DNA of 33,900 nt. Source: an uncultured Verrucomicrobiales bacterium (GTDB taxonomy: Bacteria; Verrucomicrobiota; Verrucomicrobiia; Verrucomicrobiales; Akkermansiaceae). The translations under genes were made by a program, and so were the position numbers. The stretch lies in contig CALFSW010000134.1 of the NCBI GenBank assembly GCA_937916505.1, positions 1-33,900 on the forward strand. Direction: 5' to 3'. Positions 7,620 through 15,627 of this stretch are shown here, piece after piece; the stretch's first letter is position 1; each line of letters opens with the position of its first letter. The notes beneath the pieces were generated by a model. The model searched no databases, was not told the DNA's origin, and was given only the letters and a program-made list of their open reading frames with translations.

Positions 7620-9551
7620 TTAGAAGGTGGTGCCGATCGCAAAATGGAAGGCTCCTCCGGGTTCTCCGCTGTCCCGGGTGAGAGAGCGTCCGTATTCGAA
7701 ACGGATGGGGCCGACAGGGAGGTCAACGCGGACACCGACTCCCACAGCCATTTCGACTCCGGAATCGAGGGAGCCGGCGTCGAAGAATGCCAGGCCTTTG
7801 ACGGGCCCAAGAAATTTGTAGGTGTATTCAGCGTTGGTCAGCCACCAGGTGGTTCCTCCGAGAGGGTCACCATTGAAATCAGCTCCCATTTCCCGTTCGG
7901 AGAATGAGCGGATGGTGTTGGCACCGCCAAGGAACTTGCGAAGGTCAATGGGGAGGTCTTCATCGTCGCCGGTGGGGATGATGATGCCGCCGCGGAGGCC
8001 AAGAGCGAGGGCGCTTTTGTCACCGAGTGATTTGTAGTAGCTGAACTGGGCATCGGTTTCCATGAAGCCGATGCCGCCGTTTCCGGAGGCGAAGCCGAGG
8101 GAGGCGTCGAATTTTGCAAACCAACCGTCGGATGGAAGGGCGGGGTCGTTCCGCCGGTCGTATTTTTGGTGGAAGTTGATGCGGTTGACGAGATAATCGT
8201 CCGGTCCGATGAGTTCGGCGGGAATGTCGCTTTCGATTGTGGTGAAGGAGGTTTCGAAGCCAAGGGTGGCGGAATAGTATTGTCCGCGCTTCCAACCAAG
8301 TTCGACCGCGGCTCCACCCTGGAGTTTCTGATAGCTTTCATGGTCACGGGTGACGAGAAAGGCCCGACCGCCAAAAGTGAGATCACGGTTCAGGAAGAAG
8401 GGATCGGTGAGGGAAATTTCACCAAGGATGCCAAGCGAGGTGAATTCGGCACCGGCAGAGAGGTTCCAGAGGCGCCCCCCGAAATTGTGGTCGTAGTAGC
8501 GGGCACCGAGGACAAAACCTTCAATGGAGCCAAATCCAGCCGCGAAGGAGTAGCCGCGGGCATCGGCCTCGCTGACGTGAAGGGTGAGATCGAGTTGCGT
8601 GTTTTTATTCTTTTCGGCGTCGAGACGGATGCTGTCGAAGGCCCCGGTGGAGAGGAGCTTTTTGATTTCCTTGTTCGCGTCATTTTCATTGTAGGGGAGA
8701 CCAACGAGATCTTGAAAGCGGTTGCGAAAACGATCCGGTTTGGTTTTTTGGAGTCCTTTGACTTGCAGGGAGCGAACGGTGAATTTTTCGCCCGGGGTCA
8801 GAACGAAGGTGATCCGCAGGCGGGGGCCATCAGCTTCCTTGAGCATGGTCGTGGAGATGTCGGGGTAGCCGCGGAGGCGGTAGCTCTCAGTGACGGTGTT
8901 CCGAATCTTCACGATCGTCTCTGCGGTGGCTTTTTTCCCGTCGACTGCCTGGAGTTTTTCGAGGAGTTTGCGGGTGGGTTGAACGGGAGATTTTAGCAGG
9001 GGTGGGACAAGGGTGAAGAGAGGGCCTTTGGTGATGCGGAGGGTAAAGGGGATCTGGCCTTCGGTACGGGGTTGTTGGATGGACTTGACGGAGGCGTTCC
9101 AGTAACCCTTGGAATGGAGGAGGTCGACGATGCGCTCAAGGCCGTCGGGGATGACTGCGGCTTCGAAGGACCTCCGGCTGCGTGACTGGGGGAAAGCGGC
9201 CTTGAATTGATTTTGCACGGCCTCGACATCGTCAAAGCCTTCCACGGTGATTTTCCCGACGAACTGGGAGAGACCTTCTTCGACGGTGAGGAGAATGATG
9301 TCATTGGGGGCGAGGCTCCCGGAGACTTCGGCGTCGGGGAGGCCGTGGGTGCGGAGGTAGGATTCCACGAGAAAGGAAGCATCGTCGGCACGGGAAGGAG
9401 TGGCCGGGCGCTTGCTGATGTATTCAAGCCGCCCGGCGATGGCTTCCTTAATATGCTCGTCCGAATATGAGGTCAGCCCGGAGTACTTGATCCTGGCTCC
9501 CGGGAGAGGGTGGGTTGCGAGGAGGAGGGCGATGAAGAGAAAAGAGCGCAT
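7620..9551 (-). CDS. tamA: Omp85-family outer membrane protein, TamA-like
   Basis: A 643-residue outer-membrane protein of the BamA/TamA superfamily. It has an N-terminal signal peptide (MRSFLFIALLLATHPLPGA), about three POTRA-like domains to residue ~320 (for example VEEGLSQFVGKITVEGF and FTVRSLQVKGLQKTKPD), then a C-terminal 16-strand-type barrel region with FAAGFGSIEGFVLGARYYD and a final FAIGTTF whose terminal phenylalanine is the usual barrel insertion signal. In Proteobacteria TamA works with TamB in outer membrane assembly and phospholipid transport. The tamB-like gene ends 2 nt upstream, so the two form one transcription unit. A divergent BamA paralogue cannot be excluded, but the TamB neighbour favours TamA. 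Confidence 0.9.
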   Translation of the reverse strand: MRSFLFIALLLATHPLPGARIKYSGLTSYSDEHIKEAIAGRLEYISKRPATPSRADDASFLVESYLRTHGLPDAEVSGSLAPNDIILLTVEEGLSQFVGKITVEGFDDVEAVQNQFKAAFPQSRSRRSFEAAVIPDGLERIVDLLHSKGYWNASVKSIQQPRTEGQIPFTLRITKGPLFTLVPPLLKSPVQPTRKLLEKLQAVDGKKATAETIVKIRNTVTESYRLRGYPDISTTMLKEADGPRLRITFVLTPGEKFTVRSLQVKGLQKTKPDRFRNRFQDLVGLPYNENDANKEIKKLLSTGAFDSIRLDAEKNKNTQLDLTLHVSEADARGYSFAAGFGSIEGFVLGARYYDHNFGGRLWNLSAGAEFTSLGILGEISLTDPFFLNRDLTFGGRAFLVTRDHESYQKLQGGAAVELGWKRGQYYSATLGFETSFTTIESDIPAELIGPDDYLVNRINFHQKYDRRNDPALPSDGWFAKFDASLGFASGNGGIGFMETDAQFSYYKSLGDKSALALGLRGGIIIPTGDDEDLPIDLRKFLGGANTIRSFSEREMGADFNGDPLGGTTWWLTNAEYTYKFLGPVKGLAFFDAGSLDSGVEMAVGVGVRVDLPVGPIRFEYGRSLTRDSGEPGGAFHFAIGTTF

Positions 9552-9553
9552 GG

Positions 9554-12500
9554 TTAGCGAAAACGAACTGAAAAGATGACGAGGGCACGGGATTCACCTT
9601 GTTGGTCGATTTGGGTGGTGAAGTCCCACTTTAAGCCCTCCTTATCTTGGATCTCGAGGGTGGCGGAGGAATACTTGCGACCGGAAAATTGGCTGGTGTC
9701 ACCGAGGGAGAGTTCAATTTGACTGGAGTTTTTGAGAATGCGCTGGAGGACGGTTTTGTCCTTGTCGCCATTTCTCCGGCGAATGCCTTCGAGGAGGTAT
9801 TGGAGGGCTTTTTGTGAAGCGACCTGTCGATCTTCGAGCTGGTCGGAAGCGGAGCCCGTGGCGAGGAGGAGCATGATTTCGCTTTCGGGAAGGGGAGGAT
9901 TTGAGGTGAGGATGAGGTTTGGGTTTTGAACGGGGCCGGTGAGATAAACCTGAATGGTGTATTGCCCGACGGTGGAGCTGCCGCGGAGGTTCACAAGGGG
10001 ATTGGTGAGGGAGTCCGGGCGGAGGGTTACGATGGCGGTTTGGACCTGAAGGTTGCTGAAGGGGAGGTCGGCTTCGAGATCCTTGGAGGTTAGGGTGCCG
10101 GCGGTTTTGGGGGCACCGATGGTGCCGTAAACCCGGACGTTCCCGGTGATATCACCGCGAGCGAGGTTTCCGCGAATGAGGATGGCATCGAGGGTGCTCA
10201 CCCTGATATCCAGCCGCCAGTCCATGACGCCGGAGGATTTTTTTTCATCGGGAGCGGAGGGAGTGGGAGCCCGGGAGAATGAGGGAAGGTTGGGTTTGGG
10301 AATATCGGTGGTGCGGGGGACGCCGAACGGGAGAATTTCGATGTCCTTGTAGAAGAGGCTCTCGGTGAGCTCGACCTTGCCCGAGAGGGTGGCAGCGCTG
10401 AGAGGGCCGCGAAGATCGAGATTGGTGTGGCCCCGGAAGGTGTAGTCGGCAGAGCGATGAAGAAGGAGGTAACGGCCGTTGAGGTTGATATCAAAAACGG
10501 GCTCATTTCCTTCAAGATTTACGGTCCCGCTGATCTTGGCCGAGCCGCCGGCGGCGTTAATCGTGGAGGGCTGGATGGTGGCGACTTTTCCGAGGAAGGT
10601 GACGTCGAAGGAGGTGTCGCGAAAGGTGGAGATGGGTGAATCCTGAATGCGCATTTTGGAGATGCGGGCCTTTGCGGAGCCTGCGTATTTCGGGTTGGCG
10701 ATGGTTCCGGTGACGATGACGTCGAGTTTTAGATTCCCGGTGATGCTGTTGATTGCGGGGACGAAAGGCTGGGCGCGGCGGAGGTCGAGTTCCGGCGAGT
10801 AGGCCCGGATTTCGAGTTTCCCGTTGTTGGGATCTTTTTCGCGGTCGATCCATGCCCGCGGAAGGAAGGGCAGTTTTCCGTCGACGTTCAGGAGTGGTCC
10901 CCCGGGTTCGGTGGCCCCGGCGGTGAGGAGAAGCTTTTGGTTCTCGGTTTTGAATTTGAGTGAGATGTCGACGGGAGGGAGATCCGGATCGAAGGAGGAA
11001 CGGAAATCATCGAGGGTGGTAAAGCCGTTGAGGGAGGGATTGGCGAGGGTGCCTGAAAGTGAGAGGTCGGCTTGGACGATGCCCGAAAGCTCCTCGGGAA
11101 TGGGGACAAAGGAGGAGAGCTTTTTTAAAGTGAGGGGCTGGGACTTGATTTCCAGAGAGACGGATTCCGGTGAGTCAATGAAGTCGTCGAGTGTTTTGAT
11201 TTCGAGAGAAGCAGGGAGTTGCCCGGTGGCGGAGAGGAGCCTGGTGCCGTTTTCGATGAGGTCGAGTCGGGAGATGGTGAGGATGTCGTTTTGCCAGGAG
11301 AGGTTGCCGTGAAGTTGACCTTCGGGAGAGGTCATTTTGAGATCCCGGATCGTGACCTCTTTTGGCCAGTCGTATTGAATGACTCCGGAAGTTGTGGCGT
11401 CGGGAAGTCCGTCCTGGTTGAGCTGAAGGCGGGTGAGATTCAGGGTGCCCGAGTGAGTGGCGTTTTCGACATCGCCTTTGGCTGTGAGGGTGAAATCGAG
11501 AGGGCCGGCGAGGCTTTTTTCAAGGGTGCCGGCGTCTTTGATTTTTGAGATGGCCTCGGCTTGATAGGTGGAGGAATCGACGAGGTAGCGGCCCGTGACG
11601 ATCAGGTCATCGAGTGTGTTGGCGATGAGACGGGCTTCCCGTGAATCGTAGGCAACTTCTCCGGTGACGGTGGGGATGTCGGGGTAAGTGAGGGTGAAAG
11701 AGAGGTCGGCTGTGGAATCGAGGAGTTCTTTATTGGGGGTGACGGTTCCATTGAGGGCGAGTTGGTCGGCGAGCGTGACCTTGATGTCGATGGCTTGATC
11801 GTAAGGAGAGAGAAGGTCGCGGGCGTGCGCTTCGATTGAGGCTGAGGCGAGTTTTTGTTCCTCCCATTGGAGGTCGGATCCCTGAAGGTTGACGAGGCCT
11901 TTTGAGGTGTCGATTTCAAGTGCGGTGATGGTGCCGGCAGCCAATAATTTTGGGTCGACAAGTCGGGCGACGGTGGCGATGGAGAGGGTGGGAGACGCGA
12001 GGGTGAGGCGGTGGGAGTTTTCGAGGTCGGAAGTGAGAGTGAGTTTGCTTTCCCCGATGAGGAGATTTGCGGAGGCCTTTTGTTCGGGATGGAAAATGAG
12101 ATCCCGGATGGCGAGTTGGGGGAGCAAGGTGAGTTGGTCGAGAGCAAAGCCGTCGCTGTTCCAGGTCAGGATGGATTTGGGATTGTGGATGAGGCGGTTG
12201 AGGTGGTCTTTGGTTCGGAGATCCGAGATGAGGTAATGGGTGCTTCCTGAAGTGTGGGAAAACGAAGCGAGGGAGACGGAGGTGGTGTCGATGACGTCGA
12301 CTTTCAGGTCGGTGATGGTGATTTCAGCGGGTTGGATGAAACCACGGATGAGGTTGAGCGTCCCGGAGAGAGGGGTGGGCTCATTGGTGGAGCCGGAATC
12401 TTCCTCTGACGAAATGGGGAGGGCGGGAGCGCTTGGGTCAATGACGAGGTGGAGCGAGTCGAGGGTGAGGGCTTCGGCTTCCTTTTTGAGGAGAGAGGAG

Positions 12501-12796
12501 AGGGACCAGTCGAGCCGGAGGAGGTTGGCTTGGACGCTTTGGATTTGGGATTCCCCGGTCAGGGAAATGTTATGAATGGCAAGGCCCGAGAGGGCCGAGC
12601 CGGTGACTTCGAAGGAGCCGGTGAGTTTTTGTGCTGCGAGTTGTTGCTGGATGACCTTTTTGACGCCCCAGCGGATGCCGGGGCCGTTCGCCCAGATCAG
12701 CAAGAGGGCGACCGTGACGAGGAAGCCAAAAACCCGGCGCTTCCAACGGCGGCGGGGCTTTGGTGTTTCGGGGGGCTTTTTCTCTGCGGGCGGCAT
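9554..12796 (-). CDS. tamB: translocation/assembly module TamB (DUF490) protein
   Basis: A 1080-residue AsmA/TamB-superfamily protein. A proline/arginine-rich cytoplasmic N-terminus (MPPAEKKPPETPKPRRRWKR) precedes a single signal anchor (VFGFLVTVALLLIWANGPG, residues ~23-41). A long repetitive beta-rich region follows, expected to form a periplasmic hydrophobic groove. The C-terminal ~300 residues contain the TamB domain, with LDIRVSTLDAILIRGNLARG and VNLRGSSTVGQYTIQVYLTG, and the ending TTQIDQQGESRALVIFSVRFR-like strand. It is predicted to bridge inner membrane and TamA. It is first in the operon with tamA. The 131 nt upstream (12797-12927) hold no gene and no promoter that I can support. 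Confidence 0.9.
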   Translation of the reverse strand: MPPAEKKPPETPKPRRRWKRRVFGFLVTVALLLIWANGPGIRWGVKKVIQQQLAAQKLTGSFEVTGSALSGLAIHNISLTGESQIQSVQANLLRLDWSLSSLLKKEAEALTLDSLHLVIDPSAPALPISSEEDSGSTNEPTPLSGTLNLIRGFIQPAEITITDLKVDVIDTTSVSLASFSHTSGSTHYLISDLRTKDHLNRLIHNPKSILTWNSDGFALDQLTLLPQLAIRDLIFHPEQKASANLLIGESKLTLTSDLENSHRLTLASPTLSIATVARLVDPKLLAAGTITALEIDTSKGLVNLQGSDLQWEEQKLASASIEAHARDLLSPYDQAIDIKVTLADQLALNGTVTPNKELLDSTADLSFTLTYPDIPTVTGEVAYDSREARLIANTLDDLIVTGRYLVDSSTYQAEAISKIKDAGTLEKSLAGPLDFTLTAKGDVENATHSGTLNLTRLQLNQDGLPDATTSGVIQYDWPKEVTIRDLKMTSPEGQLHGNLSWQNDILTISRLDLIENGTRLLSATGQLPASLEIKTLDDFIDSPESVSLEIKSQPLTLKKLSSFVPIPEELSGIVQADLSLSGTLANPSLNGFTTLDDFRSSFDPDLPPVDISLKFKTENQKLLLTAGATEPGGPLLNVDGKLPFLPRAWIDREKDPNNGKLEIRAYSPELDLRRAQPFVPAINSITGNLKLDVIVTGTIANPKYAGSAKARISKMRIQDSPISTFRDTSFDVTFLGKVATIQPSTINAAGGSAKISGTVNLEGNEPVFDINLNGRYLLLHRSADYTFRGHTNLDLRGPLSAATLSGKVELTESLFYKDIEILPFGVPRTTDIPKPNLPSFSRAPTPSAPDEKKSSGVMDWRLDIRVSTLDAILIRGNLARGDITGNVRVYGTIGAPKTAGTLTSKDLEADLPFSNLQVQTAIVTLRPDSLTNPLVNLRGSSTVGQYTIQVYLTGPVQNPNLILTSNPPLPESEIMLLLATGSASDQLEDRQVASQKALQYLLEGIRRRNGDKDKTVLQRILKNSSQIELSLGDTSQFSGRKYSSATLEIQDKEGLKWDFTTQIDQQGESRALVIFSVRFR

Positions 12797-12927
12797 CTTG
12801 CGAGAATCCTCGTTTTAAGACGGGAACTCTGCAACTTTCATCGCGATTTTTGTGCCCGGAGCGCGTTTATTTTCGCAATTGGGCGAGGTCACGGGCGGAG
12901 GAGGAGGGGGGTGGTTGGATTTCAGGG

Positions 12928-13836
12928 CTATTTTTTGGAAAACGTCCGGTAGGCGGATTCAACCGACTTTTTGTCGAAAGCACCCGACTGGAGGAGAAGG
13001 CCATATTTCTGAGTGAGGGATTGGCCTTTTTTGAGGGTGTGTGTTCCGTCGCCTTTTTTGGTGAAGCTCTTTTCTCCGAAGGGGTTGGCGGTCAGGAGGC
13101 CGTAGGTCCGGGCGTGCCAGTGGGTGGGGTGGTTGTGATTGGAGGGGTGGTCCATCATGGTGATGGCGACGGGTTTGCCCTGGGAGTCGGGGCCGTGGTA
13201 GCTAACCCAGCGTGCCCGTTCGCCCCAGGCGTCCTTGTCGATGTTTCCTTCGGAGTTGGCGATGTGACCTTTGGCGACCGTTCCTTCGTGACGGAGGGTG
13301 GGGGAAACCCGGATGGCAAAGGAGCCTTCTTTGGTGTCCCCGAAGGTGACATCAGTCACCGCGGCAAGAGTGGAGGTGACATTGAGCTGAAGGGCGCTGT
13401 CGCTTTCCTTGATGAACTGATAAGTGCGGGTTTCTTTTAGGAGGACTTTTCCATCGTGCTGCCATTCGAGGTTTGCGGTAAAGGAGCCCTTTTCGGAGTT
13501 GGAGAAGGATTTGTGGGCGATTTTGGATTTGTGGTCTTTGGAGTGCCAAAAGTCGTGGCCGTTGACATCGCCGTGGGTGAACCAGAAGGAGCGGTGGTGG
13601 GGGTGATCGGGTTGCTCCCCCGGGACGTCCTTCTTCATGGGGTGGTTGCGGGTGAGACCGGTGCCGGTGGGGCCGACAAGGGGGTAAAGGTAAGGGAGGT
13701 GGTGGTCGGTGCGGTATTCGGTGATGAGGGTGTCACCATCAAGGATCCTGAGGGAGGTTTCGGTCTTTTCCTGCCGGAATTCACCGAAGGAGGTTTGAAT
13801 CAAAAGAATGGAGATCAGAGGGAGTAAACGTTTCAT
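12928..13836 (-). CDS. DUF6807 (PmoA-like) family secreted protein
   Basis: A 302-residue secreted protein with a signal peptide (MKRLLPLISILLIQTSFG). It matches the DUF6807 family, annotated 'methane oxygenase PmoA', which is common in Planctomycetes and Verrucomicrobia; the name comes from a remote similarity and there is no evidence of methane oxidation. Hallmark segments are YLYPLVGPTGTGLTRNHPM, then DHPHHRSFWFTHGDVNGHDF with its histidine cluster, and a later MMDHPSNHNHPTHWHAR. The family is often linked with carbohydrate degradation clusters and may bind or process sugars. It is divergent from the ECF sigma gene, with 100 nt between the ATGs. No partner enzymes are adjacent. Confidence 0.85.
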   Translation of the reverse strand: MKRLLPLISILLIQTSFGEFRQEKTETSLRILDGDTLITEYRTDHHLPYLYPLVGPTGTGLTRNHPMKKDVPGEQPDHPHHRSFWFTHGDVNGHDFWHSKDHKSKIAHKSFSNSEKGSFTANLEWQHDGKVLLKETRTYQFIKESDSALQLNVTSTLAAVTDVTFGDTKEGSFAIRVSPTLRHEGTVAKGHIANSEGNIDKDAWGERARWVSYHGPDSQGKPVAITMMDHPSNHNHPTHWHARTYGLLTANPFGEKSFTKKGDGTHTLKKGQSLTQKYGLLLQSGAFDKKSVESAYRTFSKK

Positions 13837-13936
13837 GATGTCCGAAGGATTAACGTGCGGGGGATGAAAAAGAAAGAAGGGAAATTGCGGGAATAATTGC
13901 GGGACAGGGCACTCCCAATGGGTGACGTTAGGAAAG

Positions 13937-14482
13937 ATGGAGGGATTTGAAGACTTAGTTGATCAGTATTATCAGGCGCTCTATCGCTTTGGGTTTTCCC
14001 TGGCGAAGAATCCCGACCGCGCTGCGGATTTGGTTCAGCAGACTTTTGTCATTTGGGCCCAAAAAGGGCATCAGCTGAAGGATCGTTCCAAGGCGAAGAC
14101 GTGGCTCTTTACCACTTTATACCGTGAGCATCTTGGAAATGCCCGTCGCTCCCAGCGACATCCGGAAACCGAGATCAGCGAGGTGGAGCACGAGCTGCCA
14201 AGCAACGAGGAAGATTCGGGTCGTCAATTGGACGCCCAACGCGCGGTGGCTTTGCTGGGCAGGTTGGACGAGACGTTTCGAGCTCCTTTGACGCTTTTTT
14301 ATCTCCAACAACATTCCTACAAGGAGATCGCCGAGGTGCTGGATGTGCCAATTGGGACGGTGATGTCACGGATTTCACGCGGGAAGGATCAGCTCCGCAA
14401 AAAAATGAACTCCGGGCCTGCGGTTGCTCCGACACGCATCGTGGACTTTCAACCAGATCACTTTCGCAAGACCAATGAATAA
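13937..14482 (+). CDS. ECF-type RNA polymerase sigma factor
   Basis: A 181-residue sigma-70 family factor of the extracytoplasmic-function type. Region 2 covers FEDLVDQYYQALYRFGFSLA to TWLFTTLYREHLGNARR. Region 4 contains the helix-turn-helix YKEIAEVLDVPIGTVMSRIS near the C-terminus. The frame begins at a GTG at 13922; I prefer the ATG at 13937, which starts MEGFEDLV as in homologues. Its stop overlaps the next gene's start by 8 nt, so translation of the sigma factor and its probable membrane regulator is coupled. ECF factors usually control their own operon, but no GGAAC/GTC-type promoter is clear in the 100 nt upstream. Confidence 0.92.
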   Translation: MEGFEDLVDQYYQALYRFGFSLAKNPDRAADLVQQTFVIWAQKGHQLKDRSKAKTWLFTTLYREHLGNARRSQRHPETEISEVEHELPSNEEDSGRQLDAQRAVALLGRLDETFRAPLTLFYLQQHSYKEIAEVLDVPIGTVMSRISRGKDQLRKKMNSGPAVAPTRIVDFQPDHFRKTNE

Positions 14483-15383
14483 AGAGCGCGCAAAATTCAT
14501 TCTGCAAAGCTTCCGTCCGGATGGAGAGGATGCCGATGAACCTGCCTTTGCGGAGGCTCTCGCCCTGGCGGCCAAAGACCGTGAGTTGGGTGAGTGGCTG
14601 GCCGGTGAAAGGGCGCAGGACGCGGCTTTCGCGGCGATACTCTCCGATGTGGAGATTCAAGAAGATCTGCGGAATGCCATCTTTGAGGTGCTGGAAGGCT
14701 CAAGCGACCAGCCGGCGGAATTTGATGCCGACTTTGTGGGAGCGCTGGCTTCGGTGCGGCCTCCGGAAGGATTTCGTGATCAAATTCTCGGTGCGATGGA
14801 GGTGGAGCACAAAGTGGCGGAAATGCCATTGCGTCACAAGCGGGGCTTTTTTAAGACGATGATGTGGACGACCACGGCGGCGGCGGTGATCGCGGTGATG
14901 GTGGCGGTCACGGTATTTTTTGCGGGAGCCGGGGGCAATGCGCTGGCTGGAACGACCCCGAAGGAGTTGGAATATTCTGCGATCGCGATGCTGGAGTCTC
15001 CGTTCTTCTCGCTGGATTTGGAAAATGACCGTCAGGCCGCTCTTTATGATTGGCTGAAGAAGAAAAGCCTGCCGACTCCGGAGCAACTCCCGGAAGGGCT
15101 TCGTCATTTGAAGGGCGTTGGTTGCAAGTTTCTTGAGATTGGCGATCAGAAAAGCCGTGGATCTTTGGTTTGCTATAAGAAGAATGGCAAGGTGGTGCAT
15201 CTTGTCATGATGGAGCGGAAGGCTCTGGATACAGATGCGATCGAGGGAATCGACGATGCTGTGGGTGAATGCCACCATTGTGATCAGAATGAGCAATGGG
15301 CGGTGACCCAGTGGGCCGGAGCCGGGCATATCTACATCTTGCTGAGCAAGATGGAGCCGGAGGAGTTGGCGAAGGTTCTCTAA
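14475..15383 (+). CDS. putative membrane anti-sigma factor
   Basis: A 302-residue protein whose ATG at 14475 overlaps the sigma gene's end. Residues 1-120 are cytoplasmic and acidic, starting MNKERAKFILQSFRPDGEDA; the position next to the ECF gene suggests sigma binding. A single transmembrane segment lies at about 127-150 (MMWTTTAAAVIAVMVAVTVFF). The extracytoplasmic part (~150 residues) has four cysteines, including the motif ECHHCDQNEQW. That CHHC could bind a metal or a redox signal. The anti-sigma assignment comes from context and topology, not from a recognised zinc-finger anti-sigma domain. A hairpin with a T7 tract lies about 30 nt after the stop. Confidence 0.75.
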   Translation: MNKERAKFILQSFRPDGEDADEPAFAEALALAAKDRELGEWLAGERAQDAAFAAILSDVEIQEDLRNAIFEVLEGSSDQPAEFDADFVGALASVRPPEGFRDQILGAMEVEHKVAEMPLRHKRGFFKTMMWTTTAAAVIAVMVAVTVFFAGAGGNALAGTTPKELEYSAIAMLESPFFSLDLENDRQAALYDWLKKKSLPTPEQLPEGLRHLKGVGCKFLEIGDQKSRGSLVCYKKNGKVVHLVMMERKALDTDAIEGIDDAVGECHHCDQNEQWAVTQWAGAGHIYILLSKMEPEELAKVL

Positions 15384-15393
15384 GAAGACCGCT

Positions 15394-15618
15394 TTATTGC
15401 TTCTTTGGAACAGACCAAGCGGTGAGCCATTCCTGCTTGGTTTTTTTGTATCCCAGCTTGAAGAGGGATCTTTCCCTATCAGGGAAGTGCGCTGCTCCGT
15501 AGAAACTGCCGGGGTTCTTGTGGCCTTTTTTGATTTCGGTTTCGAGGACTTTTCCGCCATCGATGCAATCCGGGAATGTGGGCGTTGCGGGCGGGGCGAT
15601 TTTGCCGTAGAACTCCAT
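15394..15618 (-). CDS. small hypothetical protein, head-to-head with ispG
   Basis: A 74-residue ORF from ATG 15618 (or GTG 15627), not recognised. It has a protein-like composition with motifs MEFYGKIAPPATPTFPDC and FYGAAHFPDRERSLFKLGY, and a lysine-rich end. No signal or membrane segment. It occupies the space between the anti-sigma stop and the ispG start, on the opposite strand, and its ATG is only 9 nt from that of ispG. The + strand frame of ispG is also open through this interval, which is the shadow of this ORF. A terminator for the sigma operon falls inside its 3' end, which makes the assignment less certain. Confidence 0.5.
   Translation of the reverse strand: MEFYGKIAPPATPTFPDCIDGGKVLETEIKKGHKNPGSFYGAAHFPDRERSLFKLGYKKTKQEWLTAWSVPKKQ
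15414..15447 (+). terminator. Rho-independent terminator after the sigma/anti-sigma operon
   Basis: Stem ACCAAGC (15414-15420) pairs perfectly with GCTTGGT (15435-15441) across a 14-nt loop and is followed by seven T residues. It lies 31 nt after the anti-sigma stop. The loop is long, so efficiency may be moderate. It is antisense to the 3' part of the small minus-strand ORF. Confidence 0.6.
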
Positions 15619-15627
15619 TCCAATCAC

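Noticed and set aside
8166-8996. Plus-strand 276-codon ORF, and the similar 413-codon ORF at 21205-22446
   Set aside because: They are shadows antisense to tamA and pheT, with no family features.
13837-13936. ECF-type autoregulatory promoter upstream of the sigma gene
   Set aside because: A GGAAT- and a GGAAAG-like sequence can be found, but no properly spaced -35/-10 pair; unsupported.
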